Positions 53,204-61,915 of a DNA stretch of 64,000 nucleotides are shown here, piece after piece. Position 1 is the first letter of the stretch. Each line of letters begins with the position of its first letter. Position numbers and translations under genes: made by a program. Under the pieces are notes generated by a model. That model had not been told where the DNA came from. It saw nothing but the letters and a program-made list of their open reading frames with translations, and searched no databases. Source of the DNA: Kibdelosporangium sp. MJ126-NF4 (GTDB lineage: Bacteria > Actinomycetota > Actinomycetes > Mycobacteriales > Pseudonocardiaceae); NCBI RefSeq assembly GCF_000826545.1, contig NZ_CDME01000003.1:190763-254762 (forward strand). The letters run 5' to 3'.

Positions 53204-53333
53204 CGGCGTGTCTACCATTCCAGCACGGCGTGTCCACCATTCGAGCACCCTGAAATTCCCCTCAGCGGTTTCCGAGGGGAATTTCGGCGTGCCGGAGAGT
53301 GCGACACACCGTGCCGGAAGGGTGGACACGGGG
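53204..53333. repeat. Nested inverted-repeat element after map
   Basis: Two left copies of a 23-bp unit CGGCGTGTCYACCATTCSAGCAC (53204-53226, 53226-53248) with period 22 are mirrored by two diverged right copies (53289-53311, 53311-53333), also period 22. Perfect GTGTCCACC/GGTGGACAC arms join the second left and last right copy. At the centre is a perfect 12-bp stem GAAATTCCCCTC/GAGGGGAATTTC (53252-53285). It likely also terminates map. Confidence 0.65.
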
Positions 53334-53400
53334 AGGTAGGGCCAGCCCCACCAAAAGCGTAGGGATTACGCCATCCACCTGCGTGTCCGAGGCGGGGACG

Positions 53401-53832
53401 ATGGTGCAGGTGACCGACGACTTCGCTCCCGACCTGATCCGCGTCACCGACTACGACCGCAAGGGCACCGAGGCGCGGCTGCGGCTGGCGCACACCGACG
53501 GCAGCCTGACCCTGGACGAGCTGGACCAACGTCTGGCGAATCTTTGGTTGACCAGGACTCGACGGGACCTTGCCGACCTGGTCAGGGACCTGCCCGCACC
53601 TCTGCCACCGGCACCGCCCGCGCCGCCGCCCAAGCGGGATCCCGCCCGCGTCACGATGGCGGTCCTGACCGCGATCTGGCTGTCAATCAGCGCCATCAAC
53701 CTGGTGATTTGGCTCGTGGTCTCGGTCACCACCTTCGAGCTGGTCTACCCGTGGTTCATCTGGCCGCTGCTGCCGCCGGGTGCAGTTCTCGGCGTACTCT
53801 GGTGGCTCGGTGTAGGGCGTACCCGCAGCTGA
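53401..53832 (+). CDS. DUF1707 membrane protein
   Basis: 143 residues from ATG 53401. Residues about 10-65 match DUF1707 (DLIRVTDYDRKGTEARLRLAHTDGSLTLDELDQRLANLWLTRTRRDLADLVRDLP). Two membrane helices follow after a Pro-rich stretch: about 90-112 (VLTAIWLSISAINLVIWLVVSV) and 118-138 (YPWFIWPLLPPGAVLGVLWWLG). Actinobacterial family, function unknown. Confidence 0.82.
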   Translation: MVQVTDDFAPDLIRVTDYDRKGTEARLRLAHTDGSLTLDELDQRLANLWLTRTRRDLADLVRDLPAPLPPAPPAPPPKRDPARVTMAVLTAIWLSISAINLVIWLVVSVTTFELVYPWFIWPLLPPGAVLGVLWWLGVGRTRS

Positions 53833-53842
53833 GACCCCCGAT

Positions 53843-53871
53843 TTGGGGAGCGCTGACCGGGTGCGTACACT
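53843..53871 (+). promoter_or_regulatory. Candidate infA promoter
   Basis: TTGGGG (53843-53848), 17-bp spacer, TACACT (53866-53871). Transcription would start near 53878, giving a leader of about 115 nt before infA. Confidence 0.45.
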
Positions 53872-53993
53872 GGATTGGTGGCGCGCACGTAGCGCCGGTC
53901 TCGTTGTGCGGTTTTTTCACTTGAAGACCCTCGCGTGTCCGGTCTCGGCGTGCCCGAGTACGAAGTAAGTCACCGTCACGAAACGCGGAGGAC

Positions 53994-54215
53994 ATGGGCA
54001 AGAAGGACGGGGCCATCGAAGTCGAGGGTCGCGTGGTCGAACCCCTCCCCAACGCGATGTTCCGCGTTGAGCTGGAGAACGGTCACAAGGTTCTCGCACA
54101 CATCAGTGGCAAGATGCGGCAGCACTACATCCGTATCCTGCCTGAGGACCGGGTCGTCGTGGAGCTTTCGCCGTATGACCTGACCCGTGGGCGCATCGTC
54201 TACCGCTACAAGTAG
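53994..54215 (+). CDS. infA: Translation initiation factor IF-1
   Basis: 73 residues from ATG 53994, AGGAC upstream. S1/OB fold: [40 protein letters not shown], with the end RGRIVYRYK. Occupies the A site during initiation. First gene of the alpha-operon block. Confidence 0.97.
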   Translation: MGKKDGAIEVEGRVVEPLPNAMFRVELENGHKVLAHISGKMRQHYIRILPEDRVVVELSPYDLTRGRIVYRYK

Positions 54216-54250
54216 TGACCTTTACCAGGCTTGAACAGGAGAGCTGAGGC

Positions 54251-54364
54251 GTGAAGGTCCAGCCGAGCGTCAAGAAGATCTGCGACAAGTGCAAGGTGAT
54301 CCGCCGGCACGGTCGCGTCATGGTGATCTGCGAAAACTTGCGTCACAAGCAGCGCCAGGGCTAA
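54251..54364 (+). CDS. rpmJ: 50S ribosomal protein L36
   Basis: 37 residues from GTG 54251 ([20 protein letters not shown]). Zinc form with Cys11, Cys14, Cys27 and His32. Usual neighbour of infA and rpsM. Confidence 0.96.
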   Translation: MKVQPSVKKICDKCKVIRRHGRVMVICENLRHKQRQG

Positions 54365-54392
54365 CAGCGACAAGAGGACCTCCCATGACCTG

Positions 54393-54411
54393 CCGGATCA
54401 CACGGATCCGG
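54393..54411 (+). other. Hairpin in the rpmJ-rpsM gap
   Basis: CCGGATC (54393-54399) pairs with GATCCGG (54405-54411) over a 5-nt loop in the 146-bp gap before rpsM. Possible leader or processing element; no U tract. Confidence 0.4.
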
Positions 54412-54510
54412 CGTACCCCCGGACTTCAGGCCGGGGCCCGGGCTTACCGAGTCAACCCGGGGCGGTCAGGGAGCAGACCTGGAGTAATTCACTAAGGAGA
54501 AAGCGCCGAA

Positions 54511-54891
54511 ATGGCACGACTCATGGGCGTCGACCTCCCCCGCGACAAGCGGTTGGAGATCGCGCTTACCTACATCTTTGGCATCGGGCGTACCCGCTCC
54601 CAGGAGCTGCTGAACGCGACCGAGTTGTCTCCCGACCTGCGCGTGAAGGACCTGTCCGACGAGGACGTCCTGAAGCTCAGGGACTACATCGAGACGAACT
54701 TCAAGGTCGAGGGTGACCTCCGCCGTGAGGTCCAGGCCGACATTCGCCGGAAGATGGAGATCGGCTGCTACGAGGGCCTGCGCTGGCGCCGTGGTCTGCC
54801 AGTCCGCGGTCAGCGGACCAAGACCAACGCGCGTACTCGCAAGGGTCCGAAGAAGACGGTCGCCGGCAAGAAGAAGGCCGGAAAGAAGTGA
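54511..54891 (+). CDS. rpsM: 30S ribosomal protein S13
   Basis: 126 residues from ATG 54511, AAGGAGA upstream. Head protein bridging to the 50S and P-site tRNA. Typical [30 protein letters not shown] and [19 protein letters not shown]. Stop overlaps a small ORF start (GTGA). Confidence 0.97.
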   Translation: MARLMGVDLPRDKRLEIALTYIFGIGRTRSQELLNATELSPDLRVKDLSDEDVLKLRDYIETNFKVEGDLRREVQADIRRKMEIGCYEGLRWRRGLPVRGQRTKTNARTRKGPKKTVAGKKKAGKK

Positions 54892-55076
54892 GCCAGTACT
54901 GCGGTCGGACGCTCAAGCTCGTCACGCAGTCGCGGCGGGGCCGGTCCATGCGGGCCACCCTCGTCGCTCCGCAGAACGCCCGCCCAGAGGCACTGCGGGA
55001 CCTGTACCTCGACGCCGGTACTCGTATCCGGCGCGGGAACGCGGCTCCTTCACCCACTCGCGCTTCCAAGTAGGAG
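54888..55076 (+). CDS. Small ORF between rpsM and rpsK
   Basis: 61 residues from GTG 54888, GTGA-overlapping the rpsM stop, ending just before the rpsK ribosome site AGGAGA. Product [20 protein letters not shown]... is Arg-rich (about 12 Arg), basic, with no known domain. Third-position GC is visibly lower than in the flanking ribosomal genes, which argues against strong coding selection. The rpsM-rpsK gap (197 bp) is unusually long. Uncertain. Confidence 0.35.
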
Positions 55077-55088
55077 AAACCCGAAGCA

Positions 55089-55496
55089 ATGCCACCCAAG
55101 TCTCGTACTGGTGCCGGGGTCAAGAAGGTCCGGCGCAAGGAAAAGAAGAACATCTCCCACGGACATGCTCACATCAAGAGCACGTTCAACAACACGATCG
55201 TCTCGATCACCGACCCGCAGGGCAACGTGATCGCCTGGGCGTCCAGCGGCCACGTGGGCTTCAAGGGCTCGCGCAAGTCGACGCCGTTCGCCGCCCAGAT
55301 GGCCGCGGAGAACGCCGCTCGCAAGGCCGCCGAACACGGCATGAAGAAGGTCGACGTGTTCGTCAAGGGCCCGGGTTCCGGTCGTGAGACCGCGATCCGT
55401 TCACTGCAGGCAGCCGGCCTCGAGGTCGGCACGATCCAGGACGTGACCCCGCAGCCCCACAACGGCTGCCGCCCGCCCAAGCGGCGCCGGGTCTGA
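55089..55496 (+). CDS. rpsK: 30S ribosomal protein S11
   Basis: 135 residues from ATG 55089. Platform protein near the mRNA exit and E site. Typical [19 protein letters not shown] and the C-terminal [18 protein letters not shown]. Confidence 0.97.
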   Translation: MPPKSRTGAGVKKVRRKEKKNISHGHAHIKSTFNNTIVSITDPQGNVIAWASSGHVGFKGSRKSTPFAAQMAAENAARKAAEHGMKKVDVFVKGPGSGRETAIRSLQAAGLEVGTIQDVTPQPHNGCRPPKRRRV

Positions 55497-55519
55497 GGCA
55501 CGGGGAGGAGTAAGAACAC

Positions 55520-56125
55520 ATGGCTCGTTACACGGGACCCGCGACGCGCAAGTCGCGGCGGCTCAAGGTTGACCTCGTCGGTGGCGACAAGGCGTTCGAG
55601 CGTCGCCCCTACCCGCCCGGCCAGCACGGCCGCGGTCGGATCAAGGAGAGCGAGTACCTGCTCCAGCTGCAGGAGAAGCAGAAGGCCCGCTTCACCTACG
55701 GCGTGCTCGAGCGTCAGTTCCGCAAGTACTACGAAGAGGCTGTCCGCCAGCAGGGCAAGACCGGTGAGGTCCTGCTCCAGCTGCTGGAGTCGCGTTTGGA
55801 CAACGTGGTGTACCGCGCGGGTCTCGCGCGCACCCGTCGCCAGGCGCGTCAGCTGGTCAGCCACGGTCACTTCATCGTCAACGGCGTGAAGGTGAACGTG
55901 CCCAGCTACCAGGTCACCAAGTTCGACATCATCGACGTGAAGCCGAAGTCGGTTCCGACGCTGCCGTTCGAGGTCGCCAAGGCGACCATGGGCGACCGTC
56001 CGATCCCGGCGTGGCTGCAGGTCGTTCCGTCGAACCTGCGGATCCTGGTGCACCAGCGGCCGGAGCGGGCGCAGATCGACGTGCCCGTCCAGGAACAGCT
56101 GATCGTCGAGTTCTACTCGAAGTAA
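55520..56125 (+). CDS. rpsD: 30S ribosomal protein S4
   Basis: 201 residues from ATG 55520. Primary 16S 5'-domain binder with S4 RNA-binding motif (LESRLDNVVYRAGLARTRRQARQLVSHGHFIVNG). The N-terminus MARYTGPATRKSRRLKVDLVGGDKAFERRPYPPGQHG lacks the four-cysteine zinc site, so it is the zinc-free type. Confidence 0.97.
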   Translation: MARYTGPATRKSRRLKVDLVGGDKAFERRPYPPGQHGRGRIKESEYLLQLQEKQKARFTYGVLERQFRKYYEEAVRQQGKTGEVLLQLLESRLDNVVYRAGLARTRRQARQLVSHGHFIVNGVKVNVPSYQVTKFDIIDVKPKSVPTLPFEVAKATMGDRPIPAWLQVVPSNLRILVHQRPERAQIDVPVQEQLIVEFYSK

Positions 56126-56135
56126 GACTTGATGC

Positions 56136-56162
56136 GCCCCGGTGTTCCGATAGCACCGGGGC
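56136..56162 (+). other. Hairpin between rpsD and rpoA
   Basis: GCCCCGGTG (56136-56144) pairs with CACCGGGGC (56154-56162) over a 9-nt loop, 10 bp after the rpsD stop. Possible attenuator; rpoA follows 51 bp later. Confidence 0.5.
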
Positions 56163-56213
56163 TCCGTTCCAGGCATCAAATAGCGGGTGCCTCAGGGAAG
56201 GAATCGAAGAAAA

Positions 56214-57278
56214 GTGCTTATCTCACAGCGTCCCAGTCTCGCCGAAGAGCCGGTCAGCGAGACCAGGTCCCGGTTCGTCATCGAACCGCTGGAGCCTGGT
56301 TTCGGCTACACGCTCGGCAACTCGCTGCGCCGTACCCTGCTGTCCTCGATTCCGGGGGCAGCGGTCACCAGCATCCGCATCGACGGCGTGCTGCACGAGT
56401 TCACCACCGTTCCGGGGGTGAAGGAGGACGTCACCGACATCATCCTGAACCTCAAGGAGCTCGTCGTCTCGTCCGAGGAGGACGAGCCGGTCACCATGTA
56501 CCTGCGTAAGCAGGGCCCTGGTGAGGTCACCGCAGGGGACATCGTGCCGCCGGCCGGTGTCACCGTGCACAACCCCGATCTGCACATTGCCACGCTGAAC
56601 GGCAAGGGCAAGCTGGAGATCGAGCTGGTCGTCGAGCGGGGCCGTGGTTACGTGCCCGCGGTGCAGAACAAGCAGGCGGGTGCCGAGATCGGCCGGATCC
56701 CGGTCGACTCGATCTACTCGCCGGTGCTGAAGGTGACCTACAAGGTCGAGGCGACGCGTGTCGAGCAGCGCACGGACTTCGACAAGCTGATCCTGGACGT
56801 GGAGTCCAAGCCGTCGATCACTCCGCGCGACGCGGTGGCATCGGCTGGCAAGACCCTGGTCGAGCTCTTCGGCCTGGCACGCGAGCTGAACGTCGATGCC
56901 GAGGGCATCGAGATCGGCCCGTCGCCCGCGGAGGCGGACACCATCGCCGCCTACGCGATGCCGATCGAGGACCTCGACCTCACGGTCCGGTCGTACAACT
57001 GCCTCAAGCGCGAGGGCATCCACACTGTGGGTGAACTGGTTTCGCGCAGCGAGGCGGACCTGCTGGACATCCGCAACTTCGGTGCGAAGTCGATCGACGA
57101 GGTCAAGATGAAGCTCGTCAGCCTCGGCCTCGCGCTGAAGGACAGCCCGCCCGGGTTCGACCCGACCGCGGCGGCGTCCGACTACCCGGCCGAAGGCGGC
57201 TGGGCGACGGCGGCGGACCCCAGCGTCGACACCAGCCACGACGACGGCCAGGACTACGCCGAGACGGAGCAGCTCTGA
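56214..57278 (+). CDS. rpoA: DNA-directed RNA polymerase subunit alpha
   Basis: 354 residues from GTG 56214 ([12 protein letters not shown]), GGAAGGA about 11 bases upstream. N-terminal assembly domain ([30 protein letters not shown]) and C-terminal helix-hairpin-helix DNA-binding domain ([45 protein letters not shown]). Acidic tail follows. Confidence 0.97.
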   Translation: MLISQRPSLAEEPVSETRSRFVIEPLEPGFGYTLGNSLRRTLLSSIPGAAVTSIRIDGVLHEFTTVPGVKEDVTDIILNLKELVVSSEEDEPVTMYLRKQGPGEVTAGDIVPPAGVTVHNPDLHIATLNGKGKLEIELVVERGRGYVPAVQNKQAGAEIGRIPVDSIYSPVLKVTYKVEATRVEQRTDFDKLILDVESKPSITPRDAVASAGKTLVELFGLARELNVDAEGIEIGPSPAEADTIAAYAMPIEDLDLTVRSYNCLKREGIHTVGELVSRSEADLLDIRNFGAKSIDEVKMKLVSLGLALKDSPPGFDPTAAASDYPAEGGWATAADPSVDTSHDDGQDYAETEQL

Positions 57279-57323
57279 GTCCCTTGTGGACGCTCAAGAG
57301 CGGACATATCTAGGAGCTAGGAA

Positions 57324-57956
57324 ATGCCCACCCCCACGAAGGGTCGCCGCCTCGGCGGGTCTCCGGCGCACGAACGGATGTTGCTGGCCAACCTGGCCAC
57401 CTCGCTGTTCACGCACGGCCGGATCACGACCACGGAGGCCAAGGCCAAGCGGCTGCGGCCGCTGGCCGAGCGCCTGATCACCAAGGCCAAGTACGCGCAC
57501 CTGGCCAACGAGGAGTACGTCAAGGCGACTCCCGAGGCCGAGCGCAAGGACAAGTACAGCGAGAGCGGCTTCAAGACCAGCCCCGGCGCGCTGCACCACC
57601 GTCGCGAGATCACCAAGGTGATCCGCAACAAGGATGTCGTGCACCGGTTGCTGGCCGAGATCGGCCCGTTCTTCGTCGACCGCGACGGCGGCTACACCCG
57701 GATCGTCAAGACGTTGCCGCGTAAGGGCGACAACGCCAAGATGGCGATCATCGAGCTGGTCAACGAGAAGACCGTGACCAGCGAGGCGGAGAAGGCCCGC
57801 GGCACCAAGTTCGCCAAGAAGGCCGACGCGCCGAAGGCGGACGAGGCCAAGGCGGACGAGACCGAGGTCGAGGAGACCGAGGCCACCGCCGAGGCTGAGG
57901 CCAAGGCGGAGGACACTCCGGCCGAGGAGAAGTCCGAGAAGAAGGACGAGTCCTGA
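57324..57956 (+). CDS. rplQ: 50S ribosomal protein L17 with insertion and long acidic tail
   Basis: 210 residues from ATG 57324. Core L17 is clear ([54 protein letters not shown]). An extra stretch near residues 63-83 ([20 protein letters not shown]) interrupts the usual fold, and residues about 155-210 are an Ala/Glu/Lys/Asp tail. Both exceed E. coli L17 (127 residues); tails of this kind are common in actinobacteria. Confidence 0.95.
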   Translation: MPTPTKGRRLGGSPAHERMLLANLATSLFTHGRITTTEAKAKRLRPLAERLITKAKYAHLANEEYVKATPEAERKDKYSESGFKTSPGALHHRREITKVIRNKDVVHRLLAEIGPFFVDRDGGYTRIVKTLPRKGDNAKMAIIELVNEKTVTSEAEKARGTKFAKKADAPKADEAKADETEVEETEATAEAEAKAEDTPAEEKSEKKDES

Positions 57957-58786
57957 CGGATCAGCTCGACCAGGAGCCCGTCGTCCCCACTGGGGTCGGC
58001 GGGCTCCTGCGCGTACGCCTGGACATCGCCTACGACGGAACGGACTTCTCCGGCTGGGCACGGCAACCCGAGCGCCGAACCGTCTGCGGAGTCCTCGAGG
58101 AGACACTGGCGCGGGTGATGCGCCTGCCGGAGGTCCGGCTGACGGTGGCTGGCCGGACGGACGCAGGCGTGCACGCGACCGGCCAGGTGGCCCACGTGGA
58201 CCTTCCCGAGCGGCCTGAGCCGTACCGCCTGAACCGAGCCCTGCCCGGTGACATCAGGATCAACGCGACGTCGGTCGTGTCCCAGGACTTCGACGCCAGG
58301 TTCGCCGCGCTCCGCAGGCACTACACGTACCGTGTGTCCGACGCGGTGGTGCAACCGTTGCAGCGCAACCACATCGTGGCCTGGCCGCGTCCGCTCGACG
58401 TCGACCTGATCACCGCCGCCGCGCAAACCCTGTTGGGAACACACGACTTCGTCGCATTCTGCAAGCGACGGGAAGGCGCGACGACGATCCGCGAACTGCA
58501 ACGCCTCGACTGGCGCAGGGAAGGCGATGTCCTGCTCGCCTCGGTCTCGGCGGATGCCTTCTGCCACTCCATGGTCCGCAGCCTGGTCGGCGCCCTGCTG
58601 GCAGTCGGCGAAGGCAAACGCCCGACTGACTGGCCCGCGAAGCTCCTCACCGCCGAAGCGCGCTCCAGCGAGGTGACGGTGGCCCCGGCCCACGGCCTGA
58701 TCCTGACCAGAGTGGACTACCCGGCCGAGGCCGAACTGGCAGCGCGCGCAGCGGAAACCCGCAACATCCGCACGTTGACCTCGTGA
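57953..58786 (+). CDS. truA: tRNA pseudouridine(38-40) synthase TruA, apparent CTG start
   Basis: 277 residues if started at CTG 57953, which overlaps the rplQ stop (CTGA) and has AAGGA six bases upstream. No ATG, GTG or TTG exists in frame before GTG 58112, and that would delete the conserved [17 protein letters not shown] region. Catalytic Asp70 lies in [13 protein letters not shown]. Isomerises uridines 38-40 in the tRNA anticodon arm. Usual neighbour of rplQ in actinobacteria. The start is inferred, or the first base is a G-to-C change or sequence error. Confidence 0.85.
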   Translation: MTDQLDQEPVVPTGVGGLLRVRLDIAYDGTDFSGWARQPERRTVCGVLEETLARVMRLPEVRLTVAGRTDAGVHATGQVAHVDLPERPEPYRLNRALPGDIRINATSVVSQDFDARFAALRRHYTYRVSDAVVQPLQRNHIVAWPRPLDVDLITAAAQTLLGTHDFVAFCKRREGATTIRELQRLDWRREGDVLLASVSADAFCHSMVRSLVGALLAVGEGKRPTDWPAKLLTAEARSSEVTVAPAHGLILTRVDYPAEAELAARAAETRNIRTLTS

Positions 58787-58825
58787 GTGTTTGGTCCGGT
58801 TAGAACCGGACCAAACACTCACGAG
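58780..58825. repeat. Palindromic repeat with CTCGTGAGTGTTTG arms, copy 2
   Basis: A perfect 22-bp stem begins CTCGTGAGTGTTTG and closes on a 2-nt AG centre; its outer 14 bp equal those at 46520-46565. It overlaps the truA stop and lies just before the convergent protease stop, with a GGGGTTTTCT run on the right. Confidence 0.8.
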
Positions 58826-58833
58826 GGGTTTTC

Positions 58834-60009
58834 TTACTGCTGGACGAACAGCAGGCGGTTCGGGGAGCCCGAGCCGGGGCTGGTGATCACGTTCGGCGTC
58901 GCACGGGAGTTCAGCGTGCTCTGCACGGTGGCCGGGGTGGCCGCTGTGTCGGTGGACAGGAAGAGTGCCGCGACACCGGCCACGTGCGGGGCGGCCATCG
59001 AGGTGCCGCTGATGTTGTTGGTGGCGGTGTCGTTGGTGTTCCACGCCGACACGATGCTCTGGCCCGGCGCGAAGATGTCCGTGCAGGTGCCGAAGTTCGA
59101 GAACGACGCACGCGCGTCCGAGCTGTTGGACGCGTTCACGGTGATCGCCTCGGTCACACGCGCGGGCGACGAGTTGCACGCGTTGGTGTTCGAGTTACCG
59201 GACGCGATGGCGTACGTGACACCGGCCTGGATCGAGCGGCGCACCGCGTTGTCGATCGCTGTGCTGGCGCCGCCGCCGAGGCTCATGTTCGCGACGGCAG
59301 GCTTCTTGTGGTTCGTGGTCACCCAGTCGACGCCCGCGACGACCTGGGCGGTCGTGCCGGAGCCCTGGCAGTTCAGCACGCGAACGGCGAACAGGTTCAC
59401 GCCCTTGGCGACGCCGTGTGCCGTGCCGCCGACGGTGCCCGCGACGTGCGTGCCGTGGCCGTGGCAGTCGTTGGCCGTGCCGCCGGAGGTGACCGCGTCG
59501 AAGCCTGTCTTCGCCCGGCCGCCGAAGTCCCTGTGGGTCAGGCGGATGCCGGTGTCGACGATGTACGCGTTCACATTGGTCGCGGTGTTCGGGTACGTGT
59601 ACCTGCTGTCCACCGGCCGGTTGCGCTGGTCGATCCGGTCAATGCCCCACGACGGCGGGTTGGTCTGGGTGTCCTGGATCCGCATGATCTGGTCTGCCTG
59701 CACGTAGTCCACCGCCGGGTCCGCGGCGAGACGGCGTGCCTGCTGCGCGGTCATGTCCGCGGCGAAGCCGTTGAGGGCGGCCTTGTAGGTGAACTTGACC
59801 GCGCCGCCGTACTTCTTGGCCAGCGACTCGGCGTTCTCCTGGGTGTTCTTCAGTGCGACGATGTAGGAGTTCGGCACCACGTCAGCCGCGTTGGCGTCGA
59901 GAATTGCGCCTTCCGCCGCGTTCGCGGGCGTGGCCAGTCCGATTGTCGCGGCGAACAGCAGCGCGATCCCGGCTGTGCCCGTGCAGCGGGCAGCCTTCGA
60001 TACTCGCAT
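58834..60009 (-). CDS. Secreted subtilisin-like (S8) protease
   Basis: 391 residues from ATG 60009 (AGGAG 8 bases upstream); an in-frame start at 60039 is less likely. Signal peptide to about residue 32, Inhibitor_I9 propeptide about 45-112 (PNSYIVALKNTQENAESLAKKYGG), then S8 domain with Asp152 (IVDTGI), His185 (GHGTHVAG) and Ser337 (GTSMAAPH). Proteinase-K-like. Ends at FVQQ without an extra domain. Close paralog of the protease encoded upstream. Confidence 0.95.
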   Translation of the reverse strand: MRVSKAARCTGTAGIALLFAATIGLATPANAAEGAILDANAADVVPNSYIVALKNTQENAESLAKKYGGAVKFTYKAALNGFAADMTAQQARRLAADPAVDYVQADQIMRIQDTQTNPPSWGIDRIDQRNRPVDSRYTYPNTATNVNAYIVDTGIRLTHRDFGGRAKTGFDAVTSGGTANDCHGHGTHVAGTVGGTAHGVAKGVNLFAVRVLNCQGSGTTAQVVAGVDWVTTNHKKPAVANMSLGGGASTAIDNAVRRSIQAGVTYAIASGNSNTNACNSSPARVTEAITVNASNSSDARASFSNFGTCTDIFAPGQSIVSAWNTNDTATNNISGTSMAAPHVAGVAALFLSTDTAATPATVQSTLNSRATPNVITSPGSGSPNRLLFVQQ

Positions 60010-60170
60010 TCTCTGGTCTCCTTCGAGCAGGGCGTGCATGTCGGTTTTGATCGACTTGCACGGATTGAAGGGAACGAACTACACATTTGCTCGCAACCAG
60101 GGCGTGACGCAAGATGCGGACGTAGCTTTGGTGGATCCTGTATCCCCAGAAGTCTTCTTTGGGAACGAAT

Positions 60171-60210
60171 TGGCCCGTTCGGTGTACACGGTGGTACGCC
60201 GAACGGGCCA
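60171..60210. terminator. Hairpin after the second protease
   Basis: TGGCCCGTTCGG (60171-60182) pairs with CCGAACGGGCCA (60199-60210); the inner GTAC/GTAC adds about five pairs. It lies 12 bp past the stop of the minus-strand gene at 60223. Confidence 0.7.
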
Positions 60211-60222
60211 GTCGTGAGACAT

Positions 60223-61770
60223 TTAGATGGTCAATGTCCATTTGTTGATGGTGCCGATGTCGACCCGTGCGGTGTCCTGCACGCGCAGCGTCCAGGATCC
60301 GTTCGCGTCCTCCGTCGACAGGTTCACCGTGTAGGTCTCGACCACGTTGTCCGCGCTGTCACCGGAGCTGGCGGCCTTCAGGTTGCGGACCGTGCCGCCC
60401 GGCGACACCAGGTCGATCTTCAGGTCGCCGCGGTAGGTGTGCGTGATGTCCACGGCGACCTTCCCGGCGGTCGCGCCCTTCTTGCCTGTGCACTCCGAGA
60501 CCGAGATCGGGCTGTTCACGGTGCTCAGGTCCGGGATCGCCACGTCGGTGTCGTTGGTCTTGGTCGCGCAGGTGACCGGCGGTGGCTCGGTCCCGCCGCT
60601 GCCGGTGAACAGCAGCTTGTTCGGCGAGCCGGTACCCGGGCTGGTGATCTTGCCGTCGCTGGCGGCGTTCACCAGCGCGTCACGCACCTGCTGTGGCGTG
60701 GCGGCCGGGTTGTCGGCCAGGTACAGCGCCGCCCCACCGGCGACGTGCGGTGTCGCCATCGAGGTGCCGCTGATGTTGTTGGTCGCGGTGTCGTTGGTGT
60801 TCCACGACGACACGATGCTCTGGCCCGGTCCGAAGATGTCCGTGCAGGTGCCGAAGTTCGAGAAGGACGCACGGGCGTCGGTGTCCGTCGACGCGTTCAC
60901 CGTGATCGCCTCCGGCACCCTGGCCGGGGAGTAGTTGCAAGCGTTTGCGTTGGAGTTGCCCGACGCGATGGCGTACGTGACACCGGACGCGATCGACTTC
61001 TTCACGGCCGCGTCCAGCGTGGCGTCCACGCCGCCGCCGAGGCTCATGTTGGCGACAGCGGGCTTGACGGCGTTCGTGGTCACCCAGTCGATGCCCGCGA
61101 CGACCTGCGCGGTCGTGCCGGAGCCGTTGCAGTCCAGCACGCGGACCGCGAACAGGTTCACGGCCTTGGCGACGCCGTACTCCTTGCCGCCGACGGTGCC
61201 TGCGACGTGCGTGCCGTGGCCGTGGCAATCGTTTGCGTTTCCGCCGGAGGTGATCGCGTCGAAGCCCGGCTTGGCCCGGCCGCCGAACGTCTGGTGCGTG
61301 ACGCGGATGCCGGTGTCGATGATGTACGCGTTCACGTTCGACGCGGTCGTCGAGTACGTGTACGACTTGTCCAGCGGCAGGCTGCGCTGGTCGATCCGGT
61401 CGATCCCCCAGGATGGCGGGTTCGGCTGGGTGTCGGTGATCCGGAACGTCCGGTTGGCCTGGACGTACTGCACGGCCGGGTCGGCCGCGAGCTTGCGGGC
61501 CTGCGTCTCGGTCATCGTCGCGGCGAAGCCGTTCAGCGCGGACTTGTACGTGTGTGTGACTTTGGCGCCGTACTTCTGGCCGAGCGACGTCGGCGTCTGC
61601 TGTGCGTTCTTCAGAACGATCACAAACGAATCCCTGACGACGCCGTCGGCGTCAAGGCCAAGAATCTGGCCTTGCGCTGCCGACGCCGGTGCGGCCAGCC
61701 CGACCGTCGCGGCTGCCATCGCGGCGATCCCCGCGATGCCCGTTAAACGGGCAGCCCGAATTACACCCAT
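60223..61770 (-). CDS. Secreted subtilisin-like protease with P-domain
   Basis: 515 residues from ATG 61770 (AGGAG 8 bases upstream). Signal peptide, I9 propeptide and S8 domain with the same triad numbering as its neighbour (Asp152, His185, Ser337), followed by a proprotein-convertase P-domain at about 405-515 (ATKTNDTDVAIPDLSTVNSPI...; THTYRGDLKIDLVSPGGT; ANGSWTLRVQDTARVDIGTINKWTL). The pair arose by tandem duplication; only this copy has the P-domain. Confidence 0.95.
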   Translation of the reverse strand: MGVIRAARLTGIAGIAAMAAATVGLAAPASAAQGQILGLDADGVVRDSFVIVLKNAQQTPTSLGQKYGAKVTHTYKSALNGFAATMTETQARKLAADPAVQYVQANRTFRITDTQPNPPSWGIDRIDQRSLPLDKSYTYSTTASNVNAYIIDTGIRVTHQTFGGRAKPGFDAITSGGNANDCHGHGTHVAGTVGGKEYGVAKAVNLFAVRVLDCNGSGTTAQVVAGIDWVTTNAVKPAVANMSLGGGVDATLDAAVKKSIASGVTYAIASGNSNANACNYSPARVPEAITVNASTDTDARASFSNFGTCTDIFGPGQSIVSSWNTNDTATNNISGTSMATPHVAGGAALYLADNPAATPQQVRDALVNAASDGKITSPGTGSPNKLLFTGSGGTEPPPVTCATKTNDTDVAIPDLSTVNSPISVSECTGKKGATAGKVAVDITHTYRGDLKIDLVSPGGTVRNLKAASSGDSADNVVETYTVNLSTEDANGSWTLRVQDTARVDIGTINKWTLTI

Positions 61771-61915
61771 CCTGAGATCTCCTTCATGCAGGGTGTGCAC
61801 GGCCCCGTGTGCCCTCGTGGCCGTGCACAATTTGGAAGGACAGATCAACAGAGTGCGATGGGACCATGCGATAGCACAAGGTCACAGTGGGGGTTTACAT
61901 ATTCCCAGAAAAAGG

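Noticed and set aside
58984..61746. 920-codon frame antisense to both proteases
   Set aside because: Low-complexity Arg/Val/Gly/Asp product; both opposite-strand proteases have signal peptides, triads and ribosome sites.
58834..61770. Proteases as MycP mycosins of the ESX locus
   Set aside because: Both have an I9 propeptide and proteinase-K-like core and lack the C-terminal membrane anchor of mycosins, so they are ordinary secreted subtilisins beside the locus.
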